Assembly: GCA_963576475.1 (NCBI GenBank)
Contig: OY754984.1
Coordinates: forward strand, 19,803,215 to 19,867,214
DNA from: Molanna angustata
Taxonomy: Eukaryota > Arthropoda > Insecta > Trichoptera > Molannidae
DNA: 64,000 bases
Direction of reading: 5' to 3'
Part shown: positions 10,487-21,525 of the stretch, one piece after another
Layout of the letters: every line of letters begins with the position of its first letter
How positions within the stretch are numbered: position 1 is the stretch's first letter
Notes under the pieces: generated by a model
Told to the model about the DNA's origin: nothing
Database searches by the model: none
Seen by the model: only the letters and a program-made list of their open reading frames with translations
Program-made: the position numbers and the translations under genes

Positions 10487-13093
10487 AATTTGACGCGGGT
10501 TATCCCCAAAATACTTAATAATAACATATTTTGTACTCGCGAAAACCTTAGATTTAACATAAATAACCTCTACGGGGAGGAAATATACAGTGAAACGAAA
10601 AAGTTTGAAAAATTAAAGTCAAAACACGCGAAGCTTCTATGTGACCTAACCTTTTTGTGTCGATGTCGTGATAAAAAAGTAGTGCCAAAGTGTTTTCAAC
10701 TGAGACAACGCGGTAGCAGAAAATCGGTGAGAAAAATTCTTTATAATACTAGTTTTTCCCTCATACGCGACGAAATCGGTTACATTCATTTACAATTACA
10801 TACACTTGGTACTGATATTAAAAATCTTCATTTAAAACTTTCTAATATATTACACCCATTAATATGGTCCGAATTAGATAATCTCATTCATAATAGAATT
10901 GAAACGAATAATAAAATAAACTCCGACCGCCAAATAAGTAAATTCACGCGTATCGAAAATAATATCAAAAAAGTAGAATACCAACAGTCTTTAAATACCG
11001 ATAAAATCATTCACAATCTCACCGATCTTAAATTAAATAACGATACAATATCGGTTCTAAGTAAAGGTTTTAATTTTGGTGTTGTTCCTCCGAAAATTCC
11101 AAAAGAAGACATTGTTACGGGAATCGAATCAGCCGTATGTAAACTACCAAATAATATAGCCGAAACTATACGACAAGAAACTTGCCATATACTTAGAAAA
11201 TCGCTTCCGCCGAAAAGAAATATATCTCTCGATGAAATACGAGCTCTTAAAGAATTACGCGCAAATAAAGATATAATTATTCTTCCGGCAGATAAGGGAA
11301 ACGCAACAGTAATCATGAAAAGCGAAGATTATCACATTAAAATTACTAATTTGCTTAACGATCCGGCTTATAAACTGCATCCTAATAATCCTATAACATA
11401 CTTAGAAAAAACGACTAAAACTAAAATTATGTCATCCAAATTAAGTCCCGAATTAAAAAAGTCGTTAATACCTAGAGAAAAATCGTCACGTTTTCCGAAA
11501 TTATACGGTTTGCCAAAAATTCATAAGACGGATGTTCCTCTTAGACCCATAGTCAGTTCTGTCGGTTCTCCACTTCAAATGTTATCAAAGTATCTTGCCA
11601 ACTACTTACAACCAGATGTAGAATCAGCGGAATCTTTTGTCAAAAATTCGGAACATTTTATACAAATCATTAAAAATCAAAAATTAAACAAGGGCGACAT
11701 CCTTGTCAGTTTTGACGTCGTATCCTTGTTTACCAATATACCCACAGACGAAGCTCTTCAAGCAATAAAAGAAATGAGTGACCCACCGAATGACATAATA
11801 ACTTTAATAGAACATTGCCTCAATAACACATTTTTCACTTATAATAACGACATGTACAAACAAGTAAAAGGAGCACCAATGGGTCTATCTCTTTCACCGC
11901 CAGTCGCTAACATATTCATGACCAAGTTAGAAAAGGAAGCTATAGACAGAGCGCGCTTAAAACCAAAGCTATGGATTAGATACGTGGACGATACCTTCGT
12001 TATATGGCCTCACGGTTTGGAGGAACTTAACAAATTTCTTGATTTTCTGAACGATCTCCACAATAACATCAAATTCACAATGGAGATAGAAAACAACGGT
12101 GAAATACCTTTTCTTGATGTTCTCGTAATCAAAAAAGACGATGGCACTCTCGGCCACACTGTGTACAGAAAATCAACACATACCAACAGATATCTCCACG
12201 CATCGTCGAACCATCATCCAGCACAAATCGCCTCTGTAGCAAACACCTTGGTAACACGATCATTAAGGATAGCCGACTCCGAAAACATTCAAAACGAATT
12301 AGAGTATCTTAAAAACGCGCTACGAAATAACGGTTTTTCTAATTTTACGATAAATAATGCAGTAAAAAAAAATCAAACTAATAAAAATTATAATAAAAAA
12401 GATACGTCAACTAAAGTAAAGCCACTCTCCATTGCGTTTTTGCCTTACATAAAAGGCACTACAGACAAAATCAGTCACCTACTTTATAAACATAATATTC
12501 GCACCATTTTTAGAACAGACAACAAAATTTCATCCTTTTTAAAAAGTCCGAAAGATAAAATACCATTAGAGTCACACGGTATTTACGAAATCCCATGCGG
12601 TGATTGCTCAAAAACTTACATAGGCAGGACAAATCGCAGAATCTCGGCGCGCGTCTCTGAACATCGCGTAGATGTTAAAAACCGGAAACTAACTTCATCT
12701 CTTGTAAATCACTCATTGACCGAAAATCACTCCATAGACTTTGAAAATTCAAAAGTAGTCGCGAATATTAATAATGAAACATTTAGAATTTACAGGGAAG
12801 CAATCGAAATATATAAAAGAAGCAACAGTATAATGAATAACAGGGACGATAGCATTCGAATCCCGACCGCATGGACAAGTGTACTTGAAAACAACATTTT
12901 TAAAAACCATAGTAATCAAACTACCGATATTTCAAACAATAGTCACATTAAAAACATTAGTAAAATTCTTAGTAAGCCGAAAACTGATAATCCACCTGTA
13001 AACAATATACCGTTAAGTACTAGAGTCACTAGAAGCCAAACAAAACGCAATAATGACGTCATTGGGGAAACCCACCCCTCCACTAACACTTGA
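10430..13093 (+). CDS. Penelope-like RT / GIY-YIG endonuclease, copy B
   Basis: This 887-residue frame has the same domains as copy A: RT motifs FDVVSLFTNIP, GAPMGLSLSP and YVDD, then a GIY-YIG nuclease with a CGDC insert. It begins at an ATG at 10430 that lies within the pseudo-LTR formed by the junction of copies A and B. Twenty extra N-terminal residues come from that junction. The start codon overlaps a hammerhead-like structured segment (10432-10484). The frame is intact, so this is the best candidate for an active gene in the window. Expression would depend on the end of copy A serving as promoter, as proposed for Penelope pseudo-LTRs; that last step is inference. Confidence 0.88.
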   Translation: MSDEIQTKRRQTTDSLGNHNLTRVIPKILNNNIFCTRENLRFNINNLYGEEIYSETKKFEKLKSKHAKLLCDLTFLCRCRDKKVVPKCFQLRQRGSRKSVRKILYNTSFSLIRDEIGYIHLQLHTLGTDIKNLHLKLSNILHPLIWSELDNLIHNRIETNNKINSDRQISKFTRIENNIKKVEYQQSLNTDKIIHNLTDLKLNNDTISVLSKGFNFGVVPPKIPKEDIVTGIESAVCKLPNNIAETIRQETCHILRKSLPPKRNISLDEIRALKELRANKDIIILPADKGNATVIMKSEDYHIKITNLLNDPAYKLHPNNPITYLEKTTKTKIMSSKLSPELKKSLIPREKSSRFPKLYGLPKIHKTDVPLRPIVSSVGSPLQMLSKYLANYLQPDVESAESFVKNSEHFIQIIKNQKLNKGDILVSFDVVSLFTNIPTDEALQAIKEMSDPPNDIITLIEHCLNNTFFTYNNDMYKQVKGAPMGLSLSPPVANIFMTKLEKEAIDRARLKPKLWIRYVDDTFVIWPHGLEELNKFLDFLNDLHNNIKFTMEIENNGEIPFLDVLVIKKDDGTLGHTVYRKSTHTNRYLHASSNHHPAQIASVANTLVTRSLRIADSENIQNELEYLKNALRNNGFSNFTINNAVKKNQTNKNYNKKDTSTKVKPLSIAFLPYIKGTTDKISHLLYKHNIRTIFRTDNKISSFLKSPKDKIPLESHGIYEIPCGDCSKTYIGRTNRRISARVSEHRVDVKNRKLTSSLVNHSLTENHSIDFENSKVVANINNETFRIYREAIEIYKRSNSIMNNRDDSIRIPTAWTSVLENNIFKNHSNQTTDISNNSHIKNISKILSKPKTDNPPVNNIPLSTRVTRSQTKRNNDVIGETHPSTNT

Positions 13094-13292
13094 CGCGGCT
13101 TCCTTTCAAACTTTCACTTGGTAGTAAGCTTTCGACTCGAACGGACGTGCGTGCACTATCCCTCGAGACGAAAATTTATTAACAAGGCGCCTTTAGAAAA
13201 TGTCTGATGAGATTCAGACGAAACGTCGGCAGACGACTGATTCTCTCGGGAATCATAATTTGACGCGGGTTATCCCCAAAATACTTAATAAT

Positions 13293-13622
<330 letters not shown>

Positions 13623-13891
13623 ATGATAGTGAGTGTATAACAAAGGTTCTGAAAATGTTTGTTTTGTACGAAACAAACTTTTTTACACTGTTATAACAAC
13701 GATATTTTTAATATCTAGTCGAACTTTTTAGTTGGATTGTACTTAATTAAATCAAACTAAATCAAGATTATCAACTTAGATCATAATAAATAAGTAATTT
13801 AAAAACGCCAAAGAGTTTCATTTTTATAATCATAACAGTCATTATAAATCTTTAATATAGTTTAAATACTCGGCGGGTTGTTCATATTAAC

Positions 13892-14058
13892 CGTTTTGGT
13901 ATGTGAATTTTGCCCTAAATCACTATATCTTGAGTCACCATGCGACATGTTTTGGCAGTAGTCTCAACTAGCCGGTCTATGGCAGGACAGCACTGCCGAA
14001 ACATGTCGCATAGTGACTCAAAATGTAGTGGTTTAGGGCAAAATTCACATGCAAAACG
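13892..14058. mobile_element. Foldback repeat, about 167 bp
   Basis: The arms pair almost end to end. CGTTTTGGTATGTGAATTTT on the left matches AAAATTCACATGCAAAACG on the right, and the pairing continues inward through GGGC(A)AA, GACTCA, GCGACATG and TTTGGCAGT. The loop is only about 30 bases. There is no protein. This looks like a palindromic MITE. Confidence 0.65.
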
Positions 14059-14104
14059 ATTATATATCTTTTTTATTAATAGCACAATTATTAAAAGTTA
14101 AAAA

Positions 14105-14265
14105 CTACTTCTCTTTCTTCTTCCTCTGGTTTAAGGCCGAAGGCCTGTTTTTTGAGTCGGAGATTTTGGGTAGTCGATTGTCTCCCATTCTCTCTACATG
14201 GTCTCTCCATTGACACCTTCGTCCTCTACCCCAGCGGATGATCTCGTCTCCTTATTTCAAAAAAC
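14105..14265 (-). pseudogene. LINE C-terminal fragment
   Basis: The minus strand translates as GDEIIRWGRG, CQWRDHVERM and GDNRLPKI in sequence, which resembles the C-terminal tail of endonuclease-type LINE proteins common in insects (the W-DHVERM-D-RLPKI pattern). It ends in a GAAGAAG-type tail at the low coordinate. Only about 50 codons remain, with an in-frame stop just upstream, so this is a 5'-truncated relic. Confidence 0.5.
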
Positions 14266-14347
14266 TTCTTATTTTTTAATAAACATAAACACAAGTACTT
14301 ATAATTATTATTTCAATTCAAAAAATCATTATAAATAATTTTGGGTT

Positions 14348-14984
14348 TTATAAAAGGGATTCTATGAAACAAATGGTATAAATTGTGTATTCTGCCAATC
14401 GATTTCTTGCAGAGCTACAAATATAACTAACGGCCGCAAAAGCCTGTTTTAATTTACCCGATCCGGTAATCGGATCCGGCCAGTCGGTGCCGGATCTGGA
14501 AGACGTATAATAATGCTGGATCCACCGAATCGCCAAATCCAGAAGACGTTCCGATAATGATGCCGGATTACACACCGGTTTGCCGGTTAAACACATAATA
14601 ATTCCGGATCCGCTGTATCTAGTTTTCTGGATTTTCTTCCGCAATTATGAAAGAATTTTCGTATTTTTTTAATCCATCATATTTCATTACATTTACTACC
14701 CAACGATTTCTAATCTGACTGTTACCTCTATATATATCGTTCTTAGGCTAATTAATTCGCGGTCGTGGATTAGCCTGAGAAGGGCATGGTCATTTCTGAA
14801 AACGATTGCGAATGTTATAATAAATGTGGTTATCAAAAAAAAGTAAATAATATTAATAATTCAATGCATATTCTCAAACTAACGGCAGATTCTAGAGCTT
14901 TCTATTTACCATGACTTTTGCTGTAAGAGCAATCTCCAACTAATCAGAGGGGTGAATATTAAAATTAGTAAATAGAATAATTTT
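14348..14984. other. Non-coding stretch with CCGGATCC-type clusters
   Basis: Between 14455 and 14615 the words GATCCGG, CCGGATC and GGATCCA recur about eight times in both orientations, giving several short palindromes. Similar words (CGTATCCGGCCGGATCC) occur near 6310 just before the left TA tract. The pattern looks like an old inverted or tandem repeat. The remainder is plain AT-rich sequence. Confidence 0.35.
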
Positions 14985-15560
14985 GTAGTTGCATATACGC
15001 AATACACATTGCATATACATTAAAAAATGGACTAAAAATTCTGACGCGGTTCAGAGGGTGACATCTGTGCGAATTCATTGTCACTTCATGTATAAGGACT
15101 GTTGCATTCATTGTTTACAAACCATGCAGTTTCTCAATAAATGTCGTTACAAAAAGTTTCTTCGTCACTTCATAGATGTCGATAGCGCTTTTTCTCATGT
15201 GAAAAGATTGATCGATTACATAATATGTATATAGAACTTTCAAAAATTGGATTGATAGTGAACTCAATACATAAAGAGGCATAATTGGTGAACGTTGCGC
15301 AAGCGCATTGAGTTATCACGTAAATCAAGAACAATAATATCTCTTTAAGCTTTTCACCCGATAAGGATGTAACAATAGTAATATCAATGATTCAAACATA
15401 TAGAACTTTCAAAAATTGGAATAAAAAGGAACTCAATAAGAAGGCATAATTGGTGAACGTTGCGCAAGCGCATAAAGTGATCACGTAAACCAGCCGATGA
15501 AAGGTCGAAAGCCTTGTAGGTGCCTTGATTTCCCGGTTCTCGTATAATATTCCAACTTCG
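14985..15560 (-). mobile_element. Repeat family B, longer copy with internal duplication
   Basis: It starts with GTTGCATATACGCAATACACA, the likely partner of the terminus TTGCATATGCGCAAACATTG seen near 2130 and 45750. Then come GGTTCAGAGGGTGACATCTG (also at 46880), TATAGAACTTTCAAAAATTG and GGCATAATTGGTGAACG. The block from TATAGAACTTTC onward occurs twice in direct order (15232 and 15400). Imperfect terminal inverted repeats and absence of a transposase suggest a MITE-like element. Confidence 0.5.
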
Positions 15561-15574
15561 TCACATAAAAATAA

Positions 15575-16285
15575 AAACAGTTTTGTAACTCACATATTTA
15601 AATTTTTAAAAATTAAAATAGTTTTGAAAACTTACATATTTAAATTTGTCAAAAATAAAATAGTTTTGAAAACTCACATATTTAAATTTGTCAAAAATAT
15701 AAATAGTTTTGAAAACTCACATATTTAAATTTGTAAAAATTAAAATAGTTTTGAAAACTAACATATTTAAATTTGTAAAAATTAAAATAGTTTTGAAAAC
15801 TCACATATTTAAATTTGTCAAAAATTAAAATAGTTTTGAAAACTCACATATTTAAATTTGTCAAAAATTTAAATAGTTTTGAAAACTCACATATTTAAAT
15901 TTGTAAAAATTAAAATAGTTTTGAAAACTCACATATTTAAATTTGTCAAAAATTAAAATAGTTTTGAAAACTCACATATTAAATTTGTCAAAAATATAAA
16001 TAGTTTTGAAAATTCACATATATAAATTTGTAAAAATTAAAATAGTTTTGAAAACTAACATATTTAAATTTGTATAAATTAAAATAGTATTGAAAATTCA
16101 CATATTTAAATTTGTAAAAATTAAAATAGTTTTGAAAACTCACATATTTAAATTTGTCAAAAATTAAAATAGTTTTGAAAACTCACATATTTAAATTTGT
16201 TTAAATTATAATAGTTTTGAAAACTCACATATTTAAATTTGTCAAAAATTAAAAAAGTTTTGATAACTCACATATATTATTTAAG
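15575..16285. repeat. 43-bp AT-rich minisatellite
   Basis: About 16 tandem units of roughly 43 bp, each built from AGTTTTGAAAACT, CACATATTTAAATTTGT and CAAAAATTAAAAT. AGTTTTGAAAACT is itself a palindrome and TTTAAA occurs in most units. Units vary mainly in the CAAAAATTAA part. The array begins directly after a truncated family B copy. Confidence 0.85.
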
Positions 16286-16299
16286 AAAATATATCGTAA

Positions 16300-16935
16300 T
16301 TAAGAGGGCATATGAATGAATGAATTAAATATTTTCAACAGTATAAATAAAACAAAGGAACACAATACAATTTAATTTATAGATACCTAATTACAATTTT
16401 ACAATATTATTTTTCCACGCATTTGGAAAAAATATTGTAATATATTGTAAATTTAATTTTTATATAAACATAAACATCGGATTTTGAAATTATTATTTTC
16501 AAATATGTTAGAGTGAGTTTCTAAAAATATTTCTCTAGTGAATAAGCGTTACACTATTTCGAAATTCAGCATTAATTAATTTATTTATTTATTTATAAAA
16601 AATAACAATATCGTTTCTTACATATTATTAAAAAATGATATCCTTTTCACAGCATGTTTTAAAATGACTCAATTGTGTTTCTCCATCAAAGAGTGCATAA
16701 AATGACAGTGAATGCCCGATATTTTTTCATTTCTTGTCAGGTTTGTTCATAAACTCCAAAAATAACAACAATATGGGTTTCAGATTATTTTTTATCAGAT
16801 ATGAACCCCTTTTAACGCACACAATAGCTACCCTTACTAACGCCGACTTCATAGTGTGTGTGTATTTGGCGGTTTAATATATTATCATGTTTTCGGTTAC
16901 TAGATTTAGTGTTGTATTTTATTTTTAAATTTAAT
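16300..16935 (+). mobile_element. TTAA-flanked TIR element (family F), copy 1
   Basis: The left end TTAAGAGGGCATAT and the internal words ATTTCTCTAGTGAAT, ACCCTTACTAACG and TATTATCATGTTTTC also occur, reversed and in the same order, at 48556-49041. The better copy at 48556 shows inverted ends next to TTAA, a piggyBac-like target. The right end of this copy is diverged. No transposase frame is present. Confidence 0.5.
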
Positions 16936-16939
16936 TTCA

Positions 16940-17740
16940 TCTCAACATTCATTCATTCTGTTCGCGCCATTTATTTACTTTAATTGCTATAAAAATAAAA
17001 TAAAATAAAATGCACTGCTTTCGATGAATTGTGATGCCTTTGTGTATCGCCGGAAGAAGTAATGCACAAGCCAGTGGCCATTGGCAATCAAGAGGCTTCT
17101 TCACTAGCGTCTACAATCCGCATTTACCACTCCGCATTTTGTTTCCTGTTGGCTCTCTGATTGGTTGAGATCTCGTAGTATGGAGTCAAATGAGCTAAAT
17201 TATATAAAAAATGTAAATTTAATTTACAATAATTTATAATTCAATTTATAAAGCAACTCGTTATTATTATTATAATCAAACTTAAACCTAACCTAAGAAT
17301 GCAGAAAAGAAGAGCTGGGACTAGACGCTACTGGCTTCTTCTGGGATTCATCGTCATCTTCCGCACTCATCACCGCTTCAACTACCGCTTTAAAAAATAT
17401 CCGCCTACTTACAACATATTGCAAATATTCACGCCTGTGTGTTGGCAACACTAAAAACTTTGACTTCCCGCCTGTCATTCGCAAAGTACGCATATCTATA
17501 TTTTGTTCGTGTCTGTGTGACCGCCGCTTTTCGCCACTAAATTAATAAACCGCTTACTTTTCAACCGCTACTTTTACTTCAAATTCTTCGTCATCTTCAC
17601 CGCTATCGTCTACAATAACATCGCAGTTCATAAACATTTTGACAGTTTTTAACCGCTTTATCAATCTTCAACGCCCGCTATCACTGCAGGAGAAGAGTCC
17701 CCTCTGCCCAAGGATCTGCCAGCTAATTCAAGGTAAGTGC
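16940..17740 (+). other. Less AT-rich stretch ending in a splice-donor-like site
   Basis: This stretch is visibly richer in C and in CCGC words than its surroundings, with repeated ACCGCTT and CTTCGTCATC phrases between 17340 and 17680. It ends in GCTAATTCAAGGTAAGTG, where AAG|GTAAGT at 17733 is a strong donor consensus. A 66-codon minus-strand frame (17293-17493) has an acidic, serine-rich end but no known match. The plus strand could hold a non-coding first exon; this is only a possibility, with no acceptor or coding exon seen. Confidence 0.25.
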
Positions 17741-17876
17741 ATTGTTTCCTTTTGGCTTTTATACGAGGTGTCATATTAATCGAACTGCAGTGCATAAAAA
17801 TCGCTCATAAAATCAATATACCAATACCAAATTTGTCAATTTTACAATGAACCAGCAAATCCCCGCAACACCACAT

Positions 17877-18165
17877 TCATTCATTCATACCATCACGGCA
17901 TATCCCACAATGTGGGTAACCAGCGAAAGGTGTGCGGGTGTACATTGCCTAATAAAAGGGAGCACAACATATCTGTGTATACCCACACACCAGTCTCGTC
18001 TCACCTAAAAAGGCACTAGATTCAGAATGGGTGGTGAACCTCATTGCTGAACTATGTAAGATGTTTATTGTTGCCTGTTGTATTTTCGATTACCCGGCTC
18101 TTACGGGACACTCGAAAACAATAATAGAAAAGAATGGAAGCACTATTCTAAGCCGGTGCCTCACA
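17877..18165 (-). mobile_element. SINE-like repeat family C, copy 2
   Basis: It matches 5700-5985 closely and in the same orientation: CATACCATCACGGCATATCC, CACACACCAGTCTCG, GAATGGGTGGTGAACCTC, TTACGGGACACTCGAAAAC and CTATTCTAAGCCG. The 3' tail (minus strand GTGATGGTATG) is at the low coordinate. It lies upstream of the large 73-bp minisatellite but shares no sequence with it. Confidence 0.65.
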
Positions 18166-18482
18166 TCTCAACATCTATTTCATAAATTGCTTAAAAACAT
18201 TAGGTATACATATCAGAGCCAATTACGGAGATGTTTTTTTTATTACATATACAAAAAATTACATTATTTTATATAAGTAACATAACAAATAAATTGGGTT
18301 GATTTGGACCACTCAAAGACCTTATATACTAAGGTCTTTGGGACGACCTCACTAGGCCAGGCCTGTTCCGAGGTGGTAGACTAGTTTCATAAAATTTACT
18401 AAGTCATTGTAAGCTGTTATATAGAATGATTGTGTATCCCATGGTCCACTTATTGAGTCCTATGTTAGTAGTTTTGTCGTGT

Positions 18483-20969
18483 ATGTTGTTATGAATTGAT
18501 AATTTGCTGACAATAGTTGATCCCTTTGTTATATAACCATGTTTGTATTGTATGTATGTTGTTATGAATTGAGAATTTGCTGACAATAGTTGATCCCTTT
18601 GTTATATAACCATGTTTGTATTGTATGTATGTTGTTATGAATTGATAATTTGCTGACAATAGTTGATCCCTTTGTTATATAACCATGTTTGTATTGTATG
18701 TATGTTGTTATGAATTGAGAATTTGCTGACAATAGTTGATCCCTTTGTTATATAACCATGTTTGTATTGTATGTATGTTGTTATGAATTGAGAATTTGCT
18801 GACAATAGTTGATCCCTTTGTTATATAACCATGTTTGTATTGTATGTATGTTGTTATGAATTGAGAATTTGCTGACAATAGTTGATCCCTTTGTTATATA
18901 ACCATGTTTGTATTGTATGTATGTTGTTATGAATTGAGAATTTGCTGACAATAGTTGATCCCTTTGTTATATAACCATGTTTGTATTGTATGTATGTTGT
19001 TATGAATTGATAATTTGCTGACAATAGTTGATCCCTTTGTTATATAACCATGTTTGTATTGTATGTATGTTGTTATGAATTGAGAATTTGCTGACAATAG
19101 TTGATCCCTTTGTTATATAACCGTGTTTGTATTGTATGTATGTTGTTATGAATTGAGAATTTGCTGACAATAGTTGATCCCTTTGTTATATAACCATGTT
19201 TGTATTGTATGTATGTTGTTATGAATTGAGAATTTGCTGACAATAGTTGATCCCTTTGTTATATAACCATGTTTGTATTGTATGTATGTTGTTATGAATT
19301 GATAATTTGCTGACAATAGTTGATCCCTTTGTTATATAACCATGTTTGTATTGTATGTATGTTGTTATGAATTGAGAATTTGCTGACAATAGTTGATCCC
19401 TTTGTTATATAACCATGTTTGTATTGTATGTATGTTGTTATGAATTGATAATTTGCTGACAATAGTTGATCCCTTTGTTATATAACCATGTTTGTATTGT
19501 ATGTATGTTGTTATGAATTGAGAATTTGCTGACAATAGTTGATCCCTTTGTTATATAACCGTGTTTGTATTGTATGTATGTTGTTATGAATTGAGAATTT
19601 GCTGACAATAGTTGATCCCTTTGTTATATAACCATGTTTGTATTGTATGTATGTTGTAATGAATTGAGAATTTGCTGACAATAGTTGATCCCTTTGTTAT
19701 ATAACCATGTTTGTATTGTATGTATGTTGTTATGAATTGATAATTTGCTGACAATAGTTGATCCCTTTGTTATATAACCATGTTTGTATTGTATGTATGT
19801 TGTTATGAATTGAGAATTTGCTGACAATAGTTGATCCCTTTGTTATATAACCATGTTTGTATTGTATGTATGTTGTTATGAATTGATAATTTGCTGACAA
19901 TAGTTGATCCCTTTGTTATATAACCATGTTTGTATTGTATGTATGTTGTTATGAATTGATAATTTGCTGACAATAGTTGATCCCTTTGTTATATAACCAT
20001 GTTTGTATTGTATGTATGTTGTTATGAATTGAGAATTTGCTGACAATAGTTGATCCCTTTGTTATATAACCGTGTTTGTATTGTATGTATGTTGTTATGA
20101 ATTGAGAATTTGCTGACAATAGTTGATCCCTTTGTTATATAACCATGTTTGTATTGTATGTATGTTGTTATGAATTGAGAATTTGCTGACAATAGTTGAT
20201 CCCTTTGTTATATAACCATGTTTGTATTGTATGTATGTTGTTATGAATTGATAATTTGCTGACAATAGTTGATCCCTTTGTTATATAACCATGTTTGTAT
20301 TGTATGTATGTTGTTATGAATTGAGAATTTGCTGACAATAGTTGATCCCTTTGTTATATAACCATGTTTGTATTGTATGTATGTTGTTATGAATTGATAA
20401 TTTGCTGACAATAGTTGATCCCTTTGTTATATAACCATGTTTGTATTGTATGTATGTTGTTATGTATTGAGAATTTGCTGACAATAGTTGATCCCTTTGT
20501 TATATAACCATGTTTGTATTGTATGTATGTTGTTATGAATTGAGAATTTGCTGACAATAGTTGATCCCTTTGTTATATAACCATGTTTGTATTGTATGTA
20601 TGTTGTTATGAATTGAGAATTTGCTGACAATAGTTGATCCCTTTGTTATATAACCATGTTTGTATTGTATGTATGTTGTTATGAATTGAGAATTTGCTGA
20701 CAATAGTTGATCCCTTTGTTATATAACCATGTTTGTATTGTATGTATGTTGTTATGAATTGAGAATTTGCTGACAATAGTTGATCCCTTTGTTATATAAC
20801 CATGTTTGTATTGTATGTATGTTGTTATGAATTGAGAATTTGCTGACAATAGTTGATCCCTTTGTTATATAACCATGTTTGTATTGTATGTATGTTGTTA
20901 TGAATTGAGAATTTGCTGACAATAGTAGATCCCTTTGTTATATAACCATGTTTGTATTGTATGTATGTT
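18483..20969. repeat. 73-bp minisatellite, 34 units, with higher-order pattern
   Basis: Thirty-four head-to-tail units of exactly 73 bp are nearly identical. They differ mainly at one site (GAATTGAGAATT or GAATTGATAATT) and at a rarer one (AACCGTG in place of AACCATG, in units starting near 19067, 19505 and 20016). The variants are ordered: a block of six units repeats three times (see findings). The last seven units are all of the GAGAATT type. Frames in the array are repeats of the same peptide and not genes. A partial diverged unit precedes the array (about 18410-18482). Confidence 0.95.
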
Positions 20970-21525
20970 TAAGCCTTGTATTTTCTATTAAATGTATGTT
21001 CTTTATATCTTTTGCAACTAAATTTGTCTTAAATTGGATGTCTTAAATTATTTTAAAAATAATGCTGAAAAAGTAAATTTAGTAGGTAGTCTTGCCTCTT
21101 TATGTTATACCTTTGAGGCGGATTCACAAAAACGGCGCTATACATTAGTTTTTAATTTCCACGTTAAATTTAAGGCTACTGCAATATCGTTTTAATAATC
21201 GTGTTTAGTCCCTATTAAATTTGAGGTCTTGTTTACATCAAGTTGAAGGGCTAATATTTTAATGTTGATTCATGATGTAAGTACGACATCAAAGGGGTCA
21301 TATCAGACTTAATGAATATATGTCCGGTGACATTTGATCAGATAAGATTATTAAATCATTAACCGCTCTCCATCTGGGAGCCCGTTATATTTCCATAGAT
21401 AATTTTAACTTAATTTTCCTCTTTGAGTGAGGTCTGTTAACGAAACTACAATTAAACAGGGTTCATTTTAAGTTATGGTAAAAAAATCAGTTGTCAACAC
21501 CCACTTAGAGTTAAATAGAATCCAA
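20970..21525. other. Non-coding stretch, nothing recognised
   Basis: AT-rich single-copy-looking sequence between two minisatellites. A phrase at about 21300-21360 contains CGGTGACATTTGATCAG, and one at 21365 contains CTCCATCTGGGAGCCCG. No frame, tRNA or repeat match to the rest of the window was found. Confidence 0.4.

Noticed and set aside
18483..20969. Array considered as CRISPR or coding repeat
   Set aside because: Units are contiguous 73-bp copies without spacers, in a eukaryotic context, and frames are broken by stops. It is a minisatellite.
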